NCBI GenBank assembly: GCA_014804645.1
Contig: JAAUZI010000015.1
Coordinates: 27,486-91,485 of the forward strand
Source of the DNA: Lachnospiraceae bacterium
Lineage (GTDB): Bacteria > Bacillota > Clostridia > Lachnospirales > Lachnospiraceae
Length of the DNA: 64,000 nucleotides
Direction of reading: 5' to 3'
The notes under the pieces are model-generated. The model was not told the DNA's origin. It ran no database searches and saw nothing but the letters and a program-made list of their open reading frames with translations. The position numbers were made by a program, and so were the translations under genes. How positions within the stretch are numbered: the first letter of the stretch is position 1; every line of letters begins with the position of its first letter. Shown here in pieces: positions 47,201 through 54,643 of this stretch.

Positions 47201-47483
47201 ATTCGTTACGCAGACGGACCTCAAATTCTGTACCATAAAGGCTCTTCTCTCGTTTTAAACGTGGAATATAAAACTCTCTGCGTTCCTTCGGTGTCTTTTC
47301 CGCAACAAAAGTCGGCGATGTAAATATAAAACGGAACTCATCACACGATTCCAGCTGCGCTCTCAATTCCTGATAGGCATAGATCGAAAAGCAGGCTGCT
47401 GCAATGGATATACGGCTACCAGACTGTATTTTATTTTCCAAATCATCTTTAACTACCTTCGTGGTGTTATTGAAAATTTCCAT
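44250..47483 (-). CDS. SNF2-family helicase with degenerate N-terminal PLD-like domain
   Basis: A 1077-residue protein. Residues about 1-190 resemble a phospholipase-D-like (HKD nuclease) fold, ending MNHFLVVEGAEDSYIYSPMN then FTTVDLG. The expected HxK is HFL, so catalysis is probably lost. The SNF2/SF2 ATPase follows: ILADSVGLGKTFTALAVIKY (Walker A near 272), VVIDESHNFRNG (DEAH-like box), MLSATPVNNR (motif III), ATDCISEGQNLQDCDF and IIQRFGRIDRIGSKN (motif VI). It is the first gene of the island operon, from the promoter at 47726-47754. The ribosome site is weak (GGAAGG about 14 bp away), implying low or regulated translation. Confidence 0.9.
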   Translation of the reverse strand: MEIFNNTTKVVKDDLENKIQSGSRISIAAACFSIYAYQELRAQLESCDEFRFIFTSPTFVAEKTPKERREFYIPRLKREKSLYGTEFEVRLRNELKQKAVAKECAEWIRRKAHFKSNTTREGMNHFLVVEGAEDSYIYSPMNTFTTVDLGCERGNNLTNMITRMENPASTEFLRMFDSIWNDADKLSDVTEEVIDMISTVYQENPPELVYFMTLYNIFNEFLEDISEDILPNEATGFKNSIIWNKLYNFQKDAVLAIINKLEQYNGCILADSVGLGKTFTALAVIKYYEGRNKNVLVLCPKKLSENWMTYRGNLINNPLLGDRLRYDILYHTDLSRDSGNTIIGLPIDRINWGNYDLVVIDESHNFRNGNGTDSKGGEKENRYMRLMNRVLKPGVKTKVLMLSATPVNNRFYDLRNQLALAYEGNPSEFNEKLNIKSDIDTIFRQAQKVYNAWCKLPENERTTATLLSRLDFDFFEVLDSVTIARSRKHIQTYYDVSDIGTFPARNKPISLWPKLTNFPNAINYREVFELLSKLQLTIYTPTIYIHASKLYKYLDEKETENFRKGRELGIQRLMSINLLKRMESSVHSFLLTVRRIYDYLYDTSRIIEDFMANGSGDLDEMRDLSAVAEDFDDDDQNTDFFSVGKKVKIDLHDMDYISWKRDIDEDLENLELLILMVEDITPEYDFKLNELQRVIREKVAAPINPGNKKILIFTAFSDTAEYLYENVSKMALSELGLHTALVTGAVDGKTTILKFKADMNHVLTCFSPRAKDKEALYPNDKAEIDILIATDCISEGQNLQDCDFCVNYDIHWNPVRIIQRFGRIDRIGSKNSVIQLVNFWPDLDLDEYINLKSRVETKMRISVMTATGDDDPINQEETGDLEYRRKQLKKLQEEVVDLEDMTSGVSIMDLGLNEFRMDLLAYMKEHENIDHTPFGIHAVVKGEKPGVIFVLKNVNEQINIRNQNRLHPYYMVYIGMDGEVITTHLQPKDTLDVMRHLAKGKSTPDKKLCDIFNKVTHDGRNMEKVSRLLEDSIMTIIDAKDESDIDSFFSGGQTTFLSGGFSGLDDFELICFMVVIE

Positions 47484-47549
47484 TGTCTGTCGGCAGCATC
47501 CTTCCTACGCACATTCAATCTCTAAAGTTTATTCTATACAAATTCTACT

Positions 47550-47563
47550 TGACATTCTTGTCA
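47550..47563. promoter_or_regulatory. Inverted repeat in the island operon leader (possible operator)
   Basis: TGACATTCTTGTCA has perfect 5-bp arms (TGACA/TGTCA) around TTCT, 67 bp before the SNF2 start codon, inside the long leader. Restriction operons are often held by a controller protein at such sites, but no controller gene is recognised in the cluster. Confidence 0.3.
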
Positions 47564-47633
47564 CAAAAGGCCAGTTAATCCCAGCCTGTGACTGCAGGTC
47601 TTTCTACATCATATCTTTATCAATTAATATTTT

Positions 47634-47649
47634 CCACAATTTTTTGTGG
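47634..47649. promoter_or_regulatory. Second inverted repeat in the island leader
   Basis: CCACAA-TTTT-TTGTGG, a perfect 6-bp stem with a T4 loop, 150 bp before the SNF2 start. Either an operator or an RNA hairpin in the leader. Apart from these two repeats and the promoter, the 355-bp stretch 47484-47838 has no gene. Confidence 0.3.
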
Positions 47650-47725
47650 CTTGCATTTTTATCACTGTTACCTCTACAAAATCCGCTTTCTATATATTAT
47701 CTAAAATACAAAATGCCTAATATAG

Positions 47726-47754
47726 ATTATATTATAAATTATTACATCTTACAA
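47726..47754 (-). promoter_or_regulatory. Promoter of the restriction island operon
   Basis: On minus, TTGTAA (47749-47754) and TATAAT (47726-47731) are 17 bp apart. The transcript would start near 47719 and carry a leader of about 235 nt, long for a bacterial operon, with two inverted repeats in it. Confidence 0.55.
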
Positions 47755-47838
47755 GTGTATTTCTGGAAAACAAGAGAATATTTCCAACGATATTTTTGAA
47801 AAATATTATGTTCTATCAATTCCACAAACGCAAATATA

Positions 47839-48269
47839 TTAATAAAAGGTGTGGTTATCTCTCATGGAATTAATCAGTTTTATTTTTTTCTCAAACAGAA
47901 TATCTCTCATAAGCTCCGCCGTTCTTGTATCATGATCTAATTGCTTATATTTATTTCTTTCTTTGGCCCGCCTGTTTTTCTATCAAAAGCCATATCAGTA
48001 TAACAGTTATGCGTCCAGAAATTTCTTCTTTGATAAATGGATTTTATATCCTCATATTCTGAATCTGAAATAACTCTTTGATTATGTGTTTTTTCCTGTT
48101 TCTGAATCATCATAATAATCTTGCTTATGCTATATCTCTCAACATCCATTAATCCTTCATAAAAACCTCTTCCACTTAAAGCCGCATAAATTCCCTCTAG
48201 GTGCATCTCTATAAACTGATAATGCTCCATCACAGTACTGTGAGCTATTCTAAATTCACTTAAATTCAT
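47839..48269 (-). pseudogene. Frameshifted HEPN-like protein gene
   Basis: The frame from 48269 (MNLSEFRIAHSTVMEHYQFI) runs 110 codons and stops after TGGPKKEINISN. A second frame, shifted by one base near 47950, continues with QLDHDTRTAELMRDILFEKK to a stop at 47839-47841, so the intact protein would be about 143 residues. It is all-helical and contains YQRRNFWTHNCY, an exact RNxxxH as in HEPN ribonucleases. GGTATGAAG precedes the start. It lies just upstream of the island operon, same strand. HEPN assignment rests on the motif only, and the frameshift could also be a sequencing error. Confidence 0.5.
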
Positions 48270-48370
48270 AGTATCTTCATACCTTTCCTTTGTACCTGCA
48301 AACTTTGTCCTATTTCTTTTCCGACCATTCTATTCCCATAAGTGTCATTTCTAATTATGCCCTTTCCACC

Positions 48371-48913
48371 CTACACTCTGTCGTTCTCCAAATAGAACAG
48401 GATATCACTCTTACCCTCCTGCGAAGTTCCCTGATATACCCGGGTATTCAGGCCCCCGATTTCAAACCCGCACCGAATATAAAAGGAACATGCCCCGAGA
48501 TTATTGTCCTGGCCTATGGTATACAGCCCTCTATATCCGTTTTCCCGGGCCAACTCTCTGCCCGCAGCGATCAGTTTTTCTCCGATTCTCTGGCCGCGGC
48601 AGGCCGCATTTACCTTCAGATCATACAGATACAGATATTTGTTCCAATTGTGCTGATAGATGGCCAGTCCCACGCATTGTTCCCCCTCATAGGCTCCCAT
48701 AAAAATACAGTCTTCCGCCATGGCGTCGTAGTCATAGTTTTCATCGGGAAAAACCATGTCGTGCACCTGCTCCTGGGGCAGCCTGACTGTGTCGAAACTC
48801 CAATTCTCCCCATCGTAATGTGCAATCATACGCCCATATATAGAAAATGGTTCGTTGGGAAGACGGATATCCGCCTCCCGATCTTTTTCAATTCTCCTAA
48901 CTATAATCTCCAT
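48371..48913 (-). CDS. GNAT N-acetyltransferase, streptothricin-acetyltransferase-like motifs
   Basis: A 180-residue GNAT. KYLYLYDLKVNAACRGQRIG is the acetyl-CoA loop. TIGQDNNLGACSFYIRCGFE, with the QDNN...FYxxCGF pattern and a following GG, is typical of the streptothricin acetyltransferase group. Resistance activity cannot be inferred, since many genomic members act on other amines. GGGAGG lies before the start, directly after a strong GC hairpin (48931-48946). It is the first GC-rich, host-like gene past the island. Confidence 0.8.
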   Translation of the reverse strand: MEIIVRRIEKDREADIRLPNEPFSIYGRMIAHYDGENWSFDTVRLPQEQVHDMVFPDENYDYDAMAEDCIFMGAYEGEQCVGLAIYQHNWNKYLYLYDLKVNAACRGQRIGEKLIAAGRELARENGYRGLYTIGQDNNLGACSFYIRCGFEIGGLNTRVYQGTSQEGKSDILFYLENDRV

Positions 48914-48930
48914 TCTTTAACCTCCCATCT

Positions 48931-49009
48931 GCCCGCCTTGGCGGGCGCTCAAATTAAGATGAAAAATGTTTATTTCTTGTCATTTTCGAGTATGAGAAAA
49001 AGTTCTCAT
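48931..49009 (-). repeat. Two-hairpin intergenic element with micro-ORF (copy C)
   Basis: On minus, stem 1 is ATGAGAA-CTTT-TTCTCAT (48992-49009, counted from the GNAT stop) and stem 2 is GCCCGCC-AA-GGCGGGC (48931-48946), ending a few bases before the next gene's GGGAGG. A 9-codon micro-ORF MRTFSHTRK (49009 down to 48980) starts inside stem 1 and overlaps the upstream GNAT stop as TGATG. The layout matches copies at 4984-5060 and 54497-54643; primary sequence is only loosely similar. Confidence 0.4.
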
Positions 49010-49473
49010 CACTCTCCCAGACCAAGATTCATCACCATGCACTCTTCAGATGCCACAAATCCCAGCCGCTCATACAGAGGTCGGCCCGGCTCCGTGGCAT
49101 CCAGACTGATCTCCGTCACTCCTCTGCCCCTGGCCTCCCGGATCAGCAGTTCCGCCATCCGGGCGGCAACGCCCTGCCTGCGGTACGCTTCTCTGGTGTA
49201 TACATTCATCAGATGCGCCCTTTTCCCCGTGGGGTGAGAAAAGGTGGGCATCACCCCAATATAACACAGGGTTGCGCAGCCGATGACCTGTCCCTGCTCC
49301 ATCGCCAGAACGGTGGTCTGATCCCCTGCGGCAAAATACGCCCTGCTCTCCTCCACCAGTCTGGCGTCAAACACATAAGTCTCCGGCAGATCATTCACCA
49401 CCCGCAGCATCTCCAACCTACTATTCATCAGCAGTTCCATATCCTCTTTCCCTACAAAACGATATTCTGTCAT
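49009..49473 (-). CDS. GNAT family N-acetyltransferase
   Basis: A 154-residue GNAT: MTEYRFVGKEDMELLMNSRL, acetyl-CoA loop YTREAYRRQGVAARMAELLI, and C-terminal LDATEPGRPLYERLGFVASE. The start at 49473 follows GGAGGA; an in-frame start 24 codons upstream lies inside the GH39-GH43 coding end and is less likely. Substrate unknown. It follows the glycosidase gene by 34 bp and is followed by repeat copy C. Confidence 0.82.
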   Translation of the reverse strand: MTEYRFVGKEDMELLMNSRLEMLRVVNDLPETYVFDARLVEESRAYFAAGDQTTVLAMEQGQVIGCATLCYIGVMPTFSHPTGKRAHLMNVYTREAYRRQGVAARMAELLIREARGRGVTEISLDATEPGRPLYERLGFVASEECMVMNLGLGE

Positions 49474-49507
49474 GAATCTCCTCCATGTCCATATATCCTT
49501 CCTCTCC

Positions 49508-52500
49508 TTACCTCTCGCGGTACACAAAATCACTGAACTCTGCATGACCCCCCGCCTCTTTTGTGGAAAATACCACCAGGCCGAAACGGCAACCTGTAAA
49601 GTGGTCCAGCTTAAAATATACCTTGTGCCCTTCCCCCAGCTTTTTCCAGGGATTGTACATTTTGAAACCGGGACTGCGATAGTAGAAGGTGACTATATCC
49701 GTCATATTGGTGAAATCCGCCTCCAGTTTCAGCCGCACCGTATCCTCCTCCCACGGAATAGCCGCTCTTTCCTGCTCCATATTCTCCTCCGGGTTCAGGG
49801 GCACCATAGAATTCTCCGCTGCCTCCACAGTGCGCACCGTCAGATACAGCCTGCCCTCTCTTCTGGTCAATCCCACAAATCCATAACAGCCCTGCAGGGC
49901 GCAAATTCCGGCAAAATCTCCCTCTCCAAGGCCGCTGCCATCCACTGTCACCTCTCCGGCACAGCCCGGATATGTCATTCTCTGGGTGATCATATTTCTG
50001 GCCTGGGTCATGCGGCTGCAGACCTTGTCTGTCCGCACCTGCCAGCAGCCCCTCTCCCTGTCATGTAAAACCAGCGCCAGCTCCGGCTCATGGTTAAATT
50101 GCCAACAGGCTTTCAGTTCTCCTCTGAAATCGTCGCTCTCCACCAGCGGGTGATACACATATCCCGGTCGGGTACTTTTCACCTCAAACTCCTCCGGTAT
50201 CAGACCGTTTTGACCAAATACGGGATAGTCCTTCTCCCAGCTCACGGGCACAAGTATGGGAATCCGACCCACTGCGCCGCTGTCCTGAAACAGCATGGCA
50301 TACCATTTCCCGTCCGGCGTATCCACGATACCACCCTGGGCAACTCCCTGTCCACAGTAGCCTCTGTCATCATCCAGCACATCTCCCCCGGTAAACTCTC
50401 CCGTCAGGGAATCCGCCACAAAACAGGCCTCCGTCCTCCTCCAGCAGTCCCTCCTGGAATGGATAAAGAACAGGTAGTACTTTCCGTTGATCTTATAAAA
50501 ATGGGTTCCTTCATACCCCAGTCCCGGATGCCCCTCGTCACTGACCGCCAGCCTGTGGAGTCCGCCCTCCAAGGGACCGCTCAGATCGCTTTTCAGTTCC
50601 GTGATATAGATATTTTTGTTGCCATAGGCAATATACACCCTGTCGTCATCGTCAAACAGCAGGGAACAGTCGTGATAAAACCCTTCCACATAATGTTTTT
50701 CCCACGGCCCCGAGATATTTTCCGCCGTATAGAGGTAAGTTTTATGGGTATCATTGGCAACAAAGCATACATAGTAGGTTCCCTTGTGATGCCGCAGAGA
50801 CGCCGCCCACATCCCCTGGCCGTAAATGTTCTCCTGTCTCTCCAGCCTCTGACCGGGAGTGCCGTCCAATCTATCATAGACATAGGCTGTATGCTCCCAG
50901 TTTCGCAGATCGTAGGAGCGAAGAATCTCACAGCCCGGCATGAAATGCATGGTGGTACTCACCATATAGTAGGTGTCTTCCACCCGGATCACATCCACGT
51001 CCGGGTAATCCAGACGGGTGATAGGGTTGATATGTGGATACTGCATGGTCCTCTCGTAGGAATATCCCCTGTCCGGCTTTACCTCCCCGGGTTTCCATTC
51101 AAAATATACCACTCCGTTTTCCGCCACAGTGAAGGTTTTCTCCGTCCTGCCGTTTCTGACACAGACCCGCTCCGTATCTGTGTGGGGCGTGGCGGCCTCG
51201 CGCAGCAGCTGCCTCTCCTCCTCGGTGAGATTGGCAGGCTCGCCCAGATCATGCCACACCTTCAGGGGATTACAATGCTTTTCATCCACCATCCGGGTCA
51301 ACAGACAGCCCTGAGACGCCTCCGGCATTTCCAGGGTGACACACAAGTCATATCCCGCCCGGTTATTTGTCATGTTCCAGACAACGCCCCGATAGGTTCC
51401 GTCCGACAACGCCATAACCACCGCATTGTCGTCCCGATAGATGCAATGTCCCGGTTTTTCCTTCAGCTTTTTGAAAAAAACAAAGCTCCAGAAGGTCGGC
51501 TTGGGAATACATCCCTCCGCAACCAATCCAAAACCTCCGTGAAAGGGTGTAAACGGTACGCCCTGCTCCTCAAACACGTCCCCGAAGGTCCAGTAGGAAT
51601 AAGAGGCATTGTCCTCCCCCAGCCTGGAGAGCTGCTGTGCTATAAAAGCGGCATTCTGGTTGGTGTCGTGCAGCGGACAATTGGGGATATAGGAGGTGTT
51701 GAACTCCGTAATATGTATCTCCAGTCCCCTGTACTCCGGGAAACTGTCAATGATCTCTCTGGTGGTATGTAAATTGGCGAAACCATCCTCCGCCTTCATC
51801 AGCTCCGCATAGCCATAATGCCCCACGTTCTCCGGCAATTCCGTGGTATAGTGATGCCTTGTAACGAAATCCAGGGGAATGCTGTTGTCATGGCAGTACT
51901 GCAGGAAAGCTCTGATCCACACCTCGTCGCTGCCGCCGCACACCGCCGGGCCGCCTACACGGAACCGGCTGTCCACCTCTTTCACTGCCCGGAATGTGTG
52001 ATGAAACAGCTTAAAGTACTCCTGCATATCCGCATTCTCCCAGAACCCCGGCAAGTTAGGTTCGTTCCAGACCTCCACGGGCCAGGTAGCCACCTCATCC
52101 CTTCCATATCGCTCACATAGATGCTGCAGCAACGCTTTTACCATCTCACACCACGCGTCATAGGAGGACGGCGGCGTAGTATTACCCTTCCAGTAAAAAA
52201 TGGTCTGACTGCCGCTGGCCATTCGGGATGGCATAAAGCCCAGCTCCAGAAAGGGTTTCAGCCCCAGCTCCCGATAGCCGTCCATCACCCGGTCAATATA
52301 TGTATAGTTATACTCCGTCCGGCCATCCTCCGTCTCCTGATAGACAGCCATATCATCACAAAAAAGTCCGTGTCCCCGGATATGCTTAAATCCAATTTCC
52401 CGCTGAACTAACTTAAGCTGCTCCATATACTCTCTGTGCAGCGCAAGGCCCATTCTGCCCGTACCGACACAGAAATCCACACAATTGTTAAATTCCACCC

Positions 52501-52537
52501 TGTTTGCTGCCGTCAGCGCAATCTTTCTCTCCCTCAT
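49508..52537 (-). CDS. Two-catalytic-domain glycosidase, GH39 fused to GH43
   Basis: A 1009-residue enzyme. Residues about 1-480 are GH39 (beta-xylosidase type): acid/base in WPVEVWNEPNLPGFWENADM and nucleophile in GLEIHITEFNTSYIPNC. Residues about 490-800 are a GH43 five-bladed propeller: YPHINPITRLDYPDVDVIRV with the catalytic base Asp, YYMVSTTMHFMPGCEILRS, and the proton donor Glu in LGYEGTHFYKINGKYYLFF. The last 200 residues look like a beta-sandwich. No signal peptide, so it acts on imported xylo- or arabino-oligosaccharides. GGAGGGG precedes the start. No transporter or regulator is adjacent. Confidence 0.9.
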   Translation of the reverse strand: MRERKIALTAANRVEFNNCVDFCVGTGRMGLALHREYMEQLKLVQREIGFKHIRGHGLFCDDMAVYQETEDGRTEYNYTYIDRVMDGYRELGLKPFLELGFMPSRMASGSQTIFYWKGNTTPPSSYDAWCEMVKALLQHLCERYGRDEVATWPVEVWNEPNLPGFWENADMQEYFKLFHHTFRAVKEVDSRFRVGGPAVCGGSDEVWIRAFLQYCHDNSIPLDFVTRHHYTTELPENVGHYGYAELMKAEDGFANLHTTREIIDSFPEYRGLEIHITEFNTSYIPNCPLHDTNQNAAFIAQQLSRLGEDNASYSYWTFGDVFEEQGVPFTPFHGGFGLVAEGCIPKPTFWSFVFFKKLKEKPGHCIYRDDNAVVMALSDGTYRGVVWNMTNNRAGYDLCVTLEMPEASQGCLLTRMVDEKHCNPLKVWHDLGEPANLTEEERQLLREAATPHTDTERVCVRNGRTEKTFTVAENGVVYFEWKPGEVKPDRGYSYERTMQYPHINPITRLDYPDVDVIRVEDTYYMVSTTMHFMPGCEILRSYDLRNWEHTAYVYDRLDGTPGQRLERQENIYGQGMWAASLRHHKGTYYVCFVANDTHKTYLYTAENISGPWEKHYVEGFYHDCSLLFDDDDRVYIAYGNKNIYITELKSDLSGPLEGGLHRLAVSDEGHPGLGYEGTHFYKINGKYYLFFIHSRRDCWRRTEACFVADSLTGEFTGGDVLDDDRGYCGQGVAQGGIVDTPDGKWYAMLFQDSGAVGRIPILVPVSWEKDYPVFGQNGLIPEEFEVKSTRPGYVYHPLVESDDFRGELKACWQFNHEPELALVLHDRERGCWQVRTDKVCSRMTQARNMITQRMTYPGCAGEVTVDGSGLGEGDFAGICALQGCYGFVGLTRREGRLYLTVRTVEAAENSMVPLNPEENMEQERAAIPWEEDTVRLKLEADFTNMTDIVTFYYRSPGFKMYNPWKKLGEGHKVYFKLDHFTGCRFGLVVFSTKEAGGHAEFSDFVYRER

Positions 52538-52595
52538 GCTCCCCTCCGCTCTATCTGTCCTACTCTATAGTTAATAACATTAGAAATTTCGTTCA

Positions 52596-54401
52596 CTATA
52601 GTTCCTCTGTCAGTCGGCATATTTCGTCAATCATACCGCCAATGGTCTCAATGGTATCCAATAACGGAGCATCCGTGGTGATGTCTATACCAGCCAGAGC
52701 CGCCAGCCCCACGGGGTCCAGCGTACTTCCCGCCGCCAGTACCTTCTTCCAGTCCTCAATAGCGCCCTCCCCCTCATTCTCAATACGCTTACACATCTGC
52801 GTGGCAATCGTGAGTCCGGCGCTGTAGGTGTAGGAGTACAGGCCCATGTAATAGTGAGGCTGGCGCATCCAGGTCAGTTCCGCCCCGGGATTGATCTCCA
52901 CTGCGTCCCCCCAGAATTTCTGCAGGGTATCCCGCATAATATTGCTCAGAGTTTCCGCCTGGACACTATCACCCGCATCCACCAGCTTGTACACCTCCCT
53001 CTGATAGGCCGCCTCCATGAGATGGGTCACAAAATTATGGTAATAGGTGTTGCCGATCATACAGGTCAACACCCAGCGTCTGAAACGCTTGTCCTCATTG
53101 GTCTTTAGCAGATAGTGAGCCATCAGCAGTTCGTTCATGGTGGAGGGAGCCTCCACAAAATAGGTGGACACCTCCGTGTCAAAGATGGACTGGCTGCTGT
53201 TGCAGGATTTAAAATGTCCGGCATGTCCCAGCTCATGGGCCAGAGTGAACACATCCGACATCTTATTATTCCAGGTCAGCAAAATAAAGGAATTTTTGCC
53301 ATAGGGGCTGGCGCAGAAACCACCGGTGGATTTCCCTTTATTCTGGACAAAATCCACCCAGCGCTGCTCATAGGCGGTGCGCACCATCCTCACATAGTCC
53401 TCCCCCAAAATCGAAAGCCCTTTCTCTATATACTCTTTGGAGCCCTCGATGGTCACTGACGGGGCATAGTCCGGGTCCACGGGAAGTTTCAAATCCGCAA
53501 AAGTCATCTTGTCCAGGCCATGCACTTTCTGAATCAACTTTGCGTACTTGCGCATATGAGGAGCCAGTTTCTCCGTGATCAGGTTGATCTGGCGGTCATA
53601 AAGCTCCCGGCTGACTTTCTGGTCAAAAAGCAGATAGTCATACACCGAATCAAAACCCCTCAGAGTAGACAAAACTTTTTCCGTCTGCACATTGGCGTTG
53701 TAGGCTGTTGCCGTCACGTTCTCATACTCCTTGATCTTTTTGGAAAAAGCATCAAAAGCCGCCCGGCGCACCTGGGTGTCCGGCTCGTACTCGTAGTCAT
53801 CCTCAAAGAGGGTGTAGCCCAGCGGATACTCCTTTCCCTCCACCACAAAGGGATCAAACTTCATATCTGCCAGCTTGGCGATATTGTAGACCTCATAGGG
53901 TGTGCCGTAGATGCTCTGGCTCAGCGCGGAGACCACCCGCTCTGCCTCCGGATGCAGCCTGTGAGCCTTGTCCCGCAGAATATTCTGCAAAAAATACTTA
54001 TTGCCATTACTGATAGCTATAGCCTTTTGAATAACCTCCTCATCCTGCTCCATGATCTCGCTCCTGACAAAACTCAGGCTGCTCTGCAATTTTGCGATCA
54101 GGCGGCTGATTTTGCCGTTTCTCTCCTGATTATAATTGTCATAGTAGTCCACAGATACCGCCAGATCGCAGTAACTGCCCGTGAGCGTCATCAACTCGTA
54201 CACCTGCCTGTAGGATGTAACACAGGCTTCTATCTGCTCCGGCGCATCAAGCCGTCCCTTGTACTTCTCCACGATCTCCTGGGTCAGCTGCTCCATCTTC
54301 TCCGCATCCCGGAGCATGTCTTCCTCCGTGGTGTATATCTGGGACAAATCCCAGGTCAACTCCACCGGCACATCCTTTCTACTCTTCAATTCCTCTGCCA
54401 T
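52596..54401 (-). CDS. pepF: Oligoendopeptidase F (M3 metallopeptidase)
   Basis: A 601-residue cytosolic zinc endopeptidase cutting oligopeptides. The zinc site is FTLAHELGHAGHFKS with HExxH and, further on, the third ligand Glu in STMNELLMAH. KGKSTGGFCASPYGKNSFIL and the C-terminal HYYMGLYSYTYSAGLTIATQ are diagnostic for PepF. Length is typical. The start at 54401 follows GGAGG at 8 bp spacing; in-frame codons further upstream lie in the spacer. It is separated from the Nudix gene upstream by two tandem copies of the two-hairpin element. Confidence 0.95.
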   Translation of the reverse strand: MAEELKSRKDVPVELTWDLSQIYTTEEDMLRDAEKMEQLTQEIVEKYKGRLDAPEQIEACVTSYRQVYELMTLTGSYCDLAVSVDYYDNYNQERNGKISRLIAKLQSSLSFVRSEIMEQDEEVIQKAIAISNGNKYFLQNILRDKAHRLHPEAERVVSALSQSIYGTPYEVYNIAKLADMKFDPFVVEGKEYPLGYTLFEDDYEYEPDTQVRRAAFDAFSKKIKEYENVTATAYNANVQTEKVLSTLRGFDSVYDYLLFDQKVSRELYDRQINLITEKLAPHMRKYAKLIQKVHGLDKMTFADLKLPVDPDYAPSVTIEGSKEYIEKGLSILGEDYVRMVRTAYEQRWVDFVQNKGKSTGGFCASPYGKNSFILLTWNNKMSDVFTLAHELGHAGHFKSCNSSQSIFDTEVSTYFVEAPSTMNELLMAHYLLKTNEDKRFRRWVLTCMIGNTYYHNFVTHLMEAAYQREVYKLVDAGDSVQAETLSNIMRDTLQKFWGDAVEINPGAELTWMRQPHYYMGLYSYTYSAGLTIATQMCKRIENEGEGAIEDWKKVLAAGSTLDPVGLAALAGIDITTDAPLLDTIETIGGMIDEICRLTEEL

Positions 54402-54496
54402 TTTCATGTCCTCCTCATTTCTGTTCCTAATTATTATGAACCTCAGCCATAGGCCAGTCAATCGTCATCAACTACTATTTCTTATCTGTCTCAAAT

Positions 54497-54643
54497 TTTC
54501 CTCTACATGCATATCACAGGTTTCACCTGTGATACTGCACAAATACGTATATGAAACGTTAGTTTCATACTTTCCTCTACATGCATATCACAGGCCTGCC
54601 TGCAATACTGCACAAATCGGTATATGAAAGTTTACTTTCATAC
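54497..54643 (-). repeat. Tandem pair of two-hairpin intergenic elements (copies A1 and A2)
   Basis: Two units of 73 and 74 bp (A1 54571-54643, A2 54497-54570). On minus, each has GAGGAA(A)GT, stem 1 (A1 ATGAAAG/CTTTCAT, A2 ATGAAAC/GTTTCAT, both perfect 7 bp), a spacer and stem 2 (A2 TATCACAGG/CCTGTGATA; A1 TATTGCAGG/CCTGTGATA, paired with two G-U). Micro-ORFs begin in stem 1: A1 MKVNFHIPICAVLQAGL (54641-54588), starting in an ATGA overlap with the Nudix stop; A2 MKLTFHIRICAVSQVKPV plus three residues (54568-54503). Paired changes in the stems argue for RNA-level selection. Confidence 0.75.

Noticed and set aside
36090..48269. BREX or DISARM identity for the island
   Set aside because: No PglZ, BrxC or Lon-type gene for BREX, and no DUF1998 (DrmB) for DISARM.
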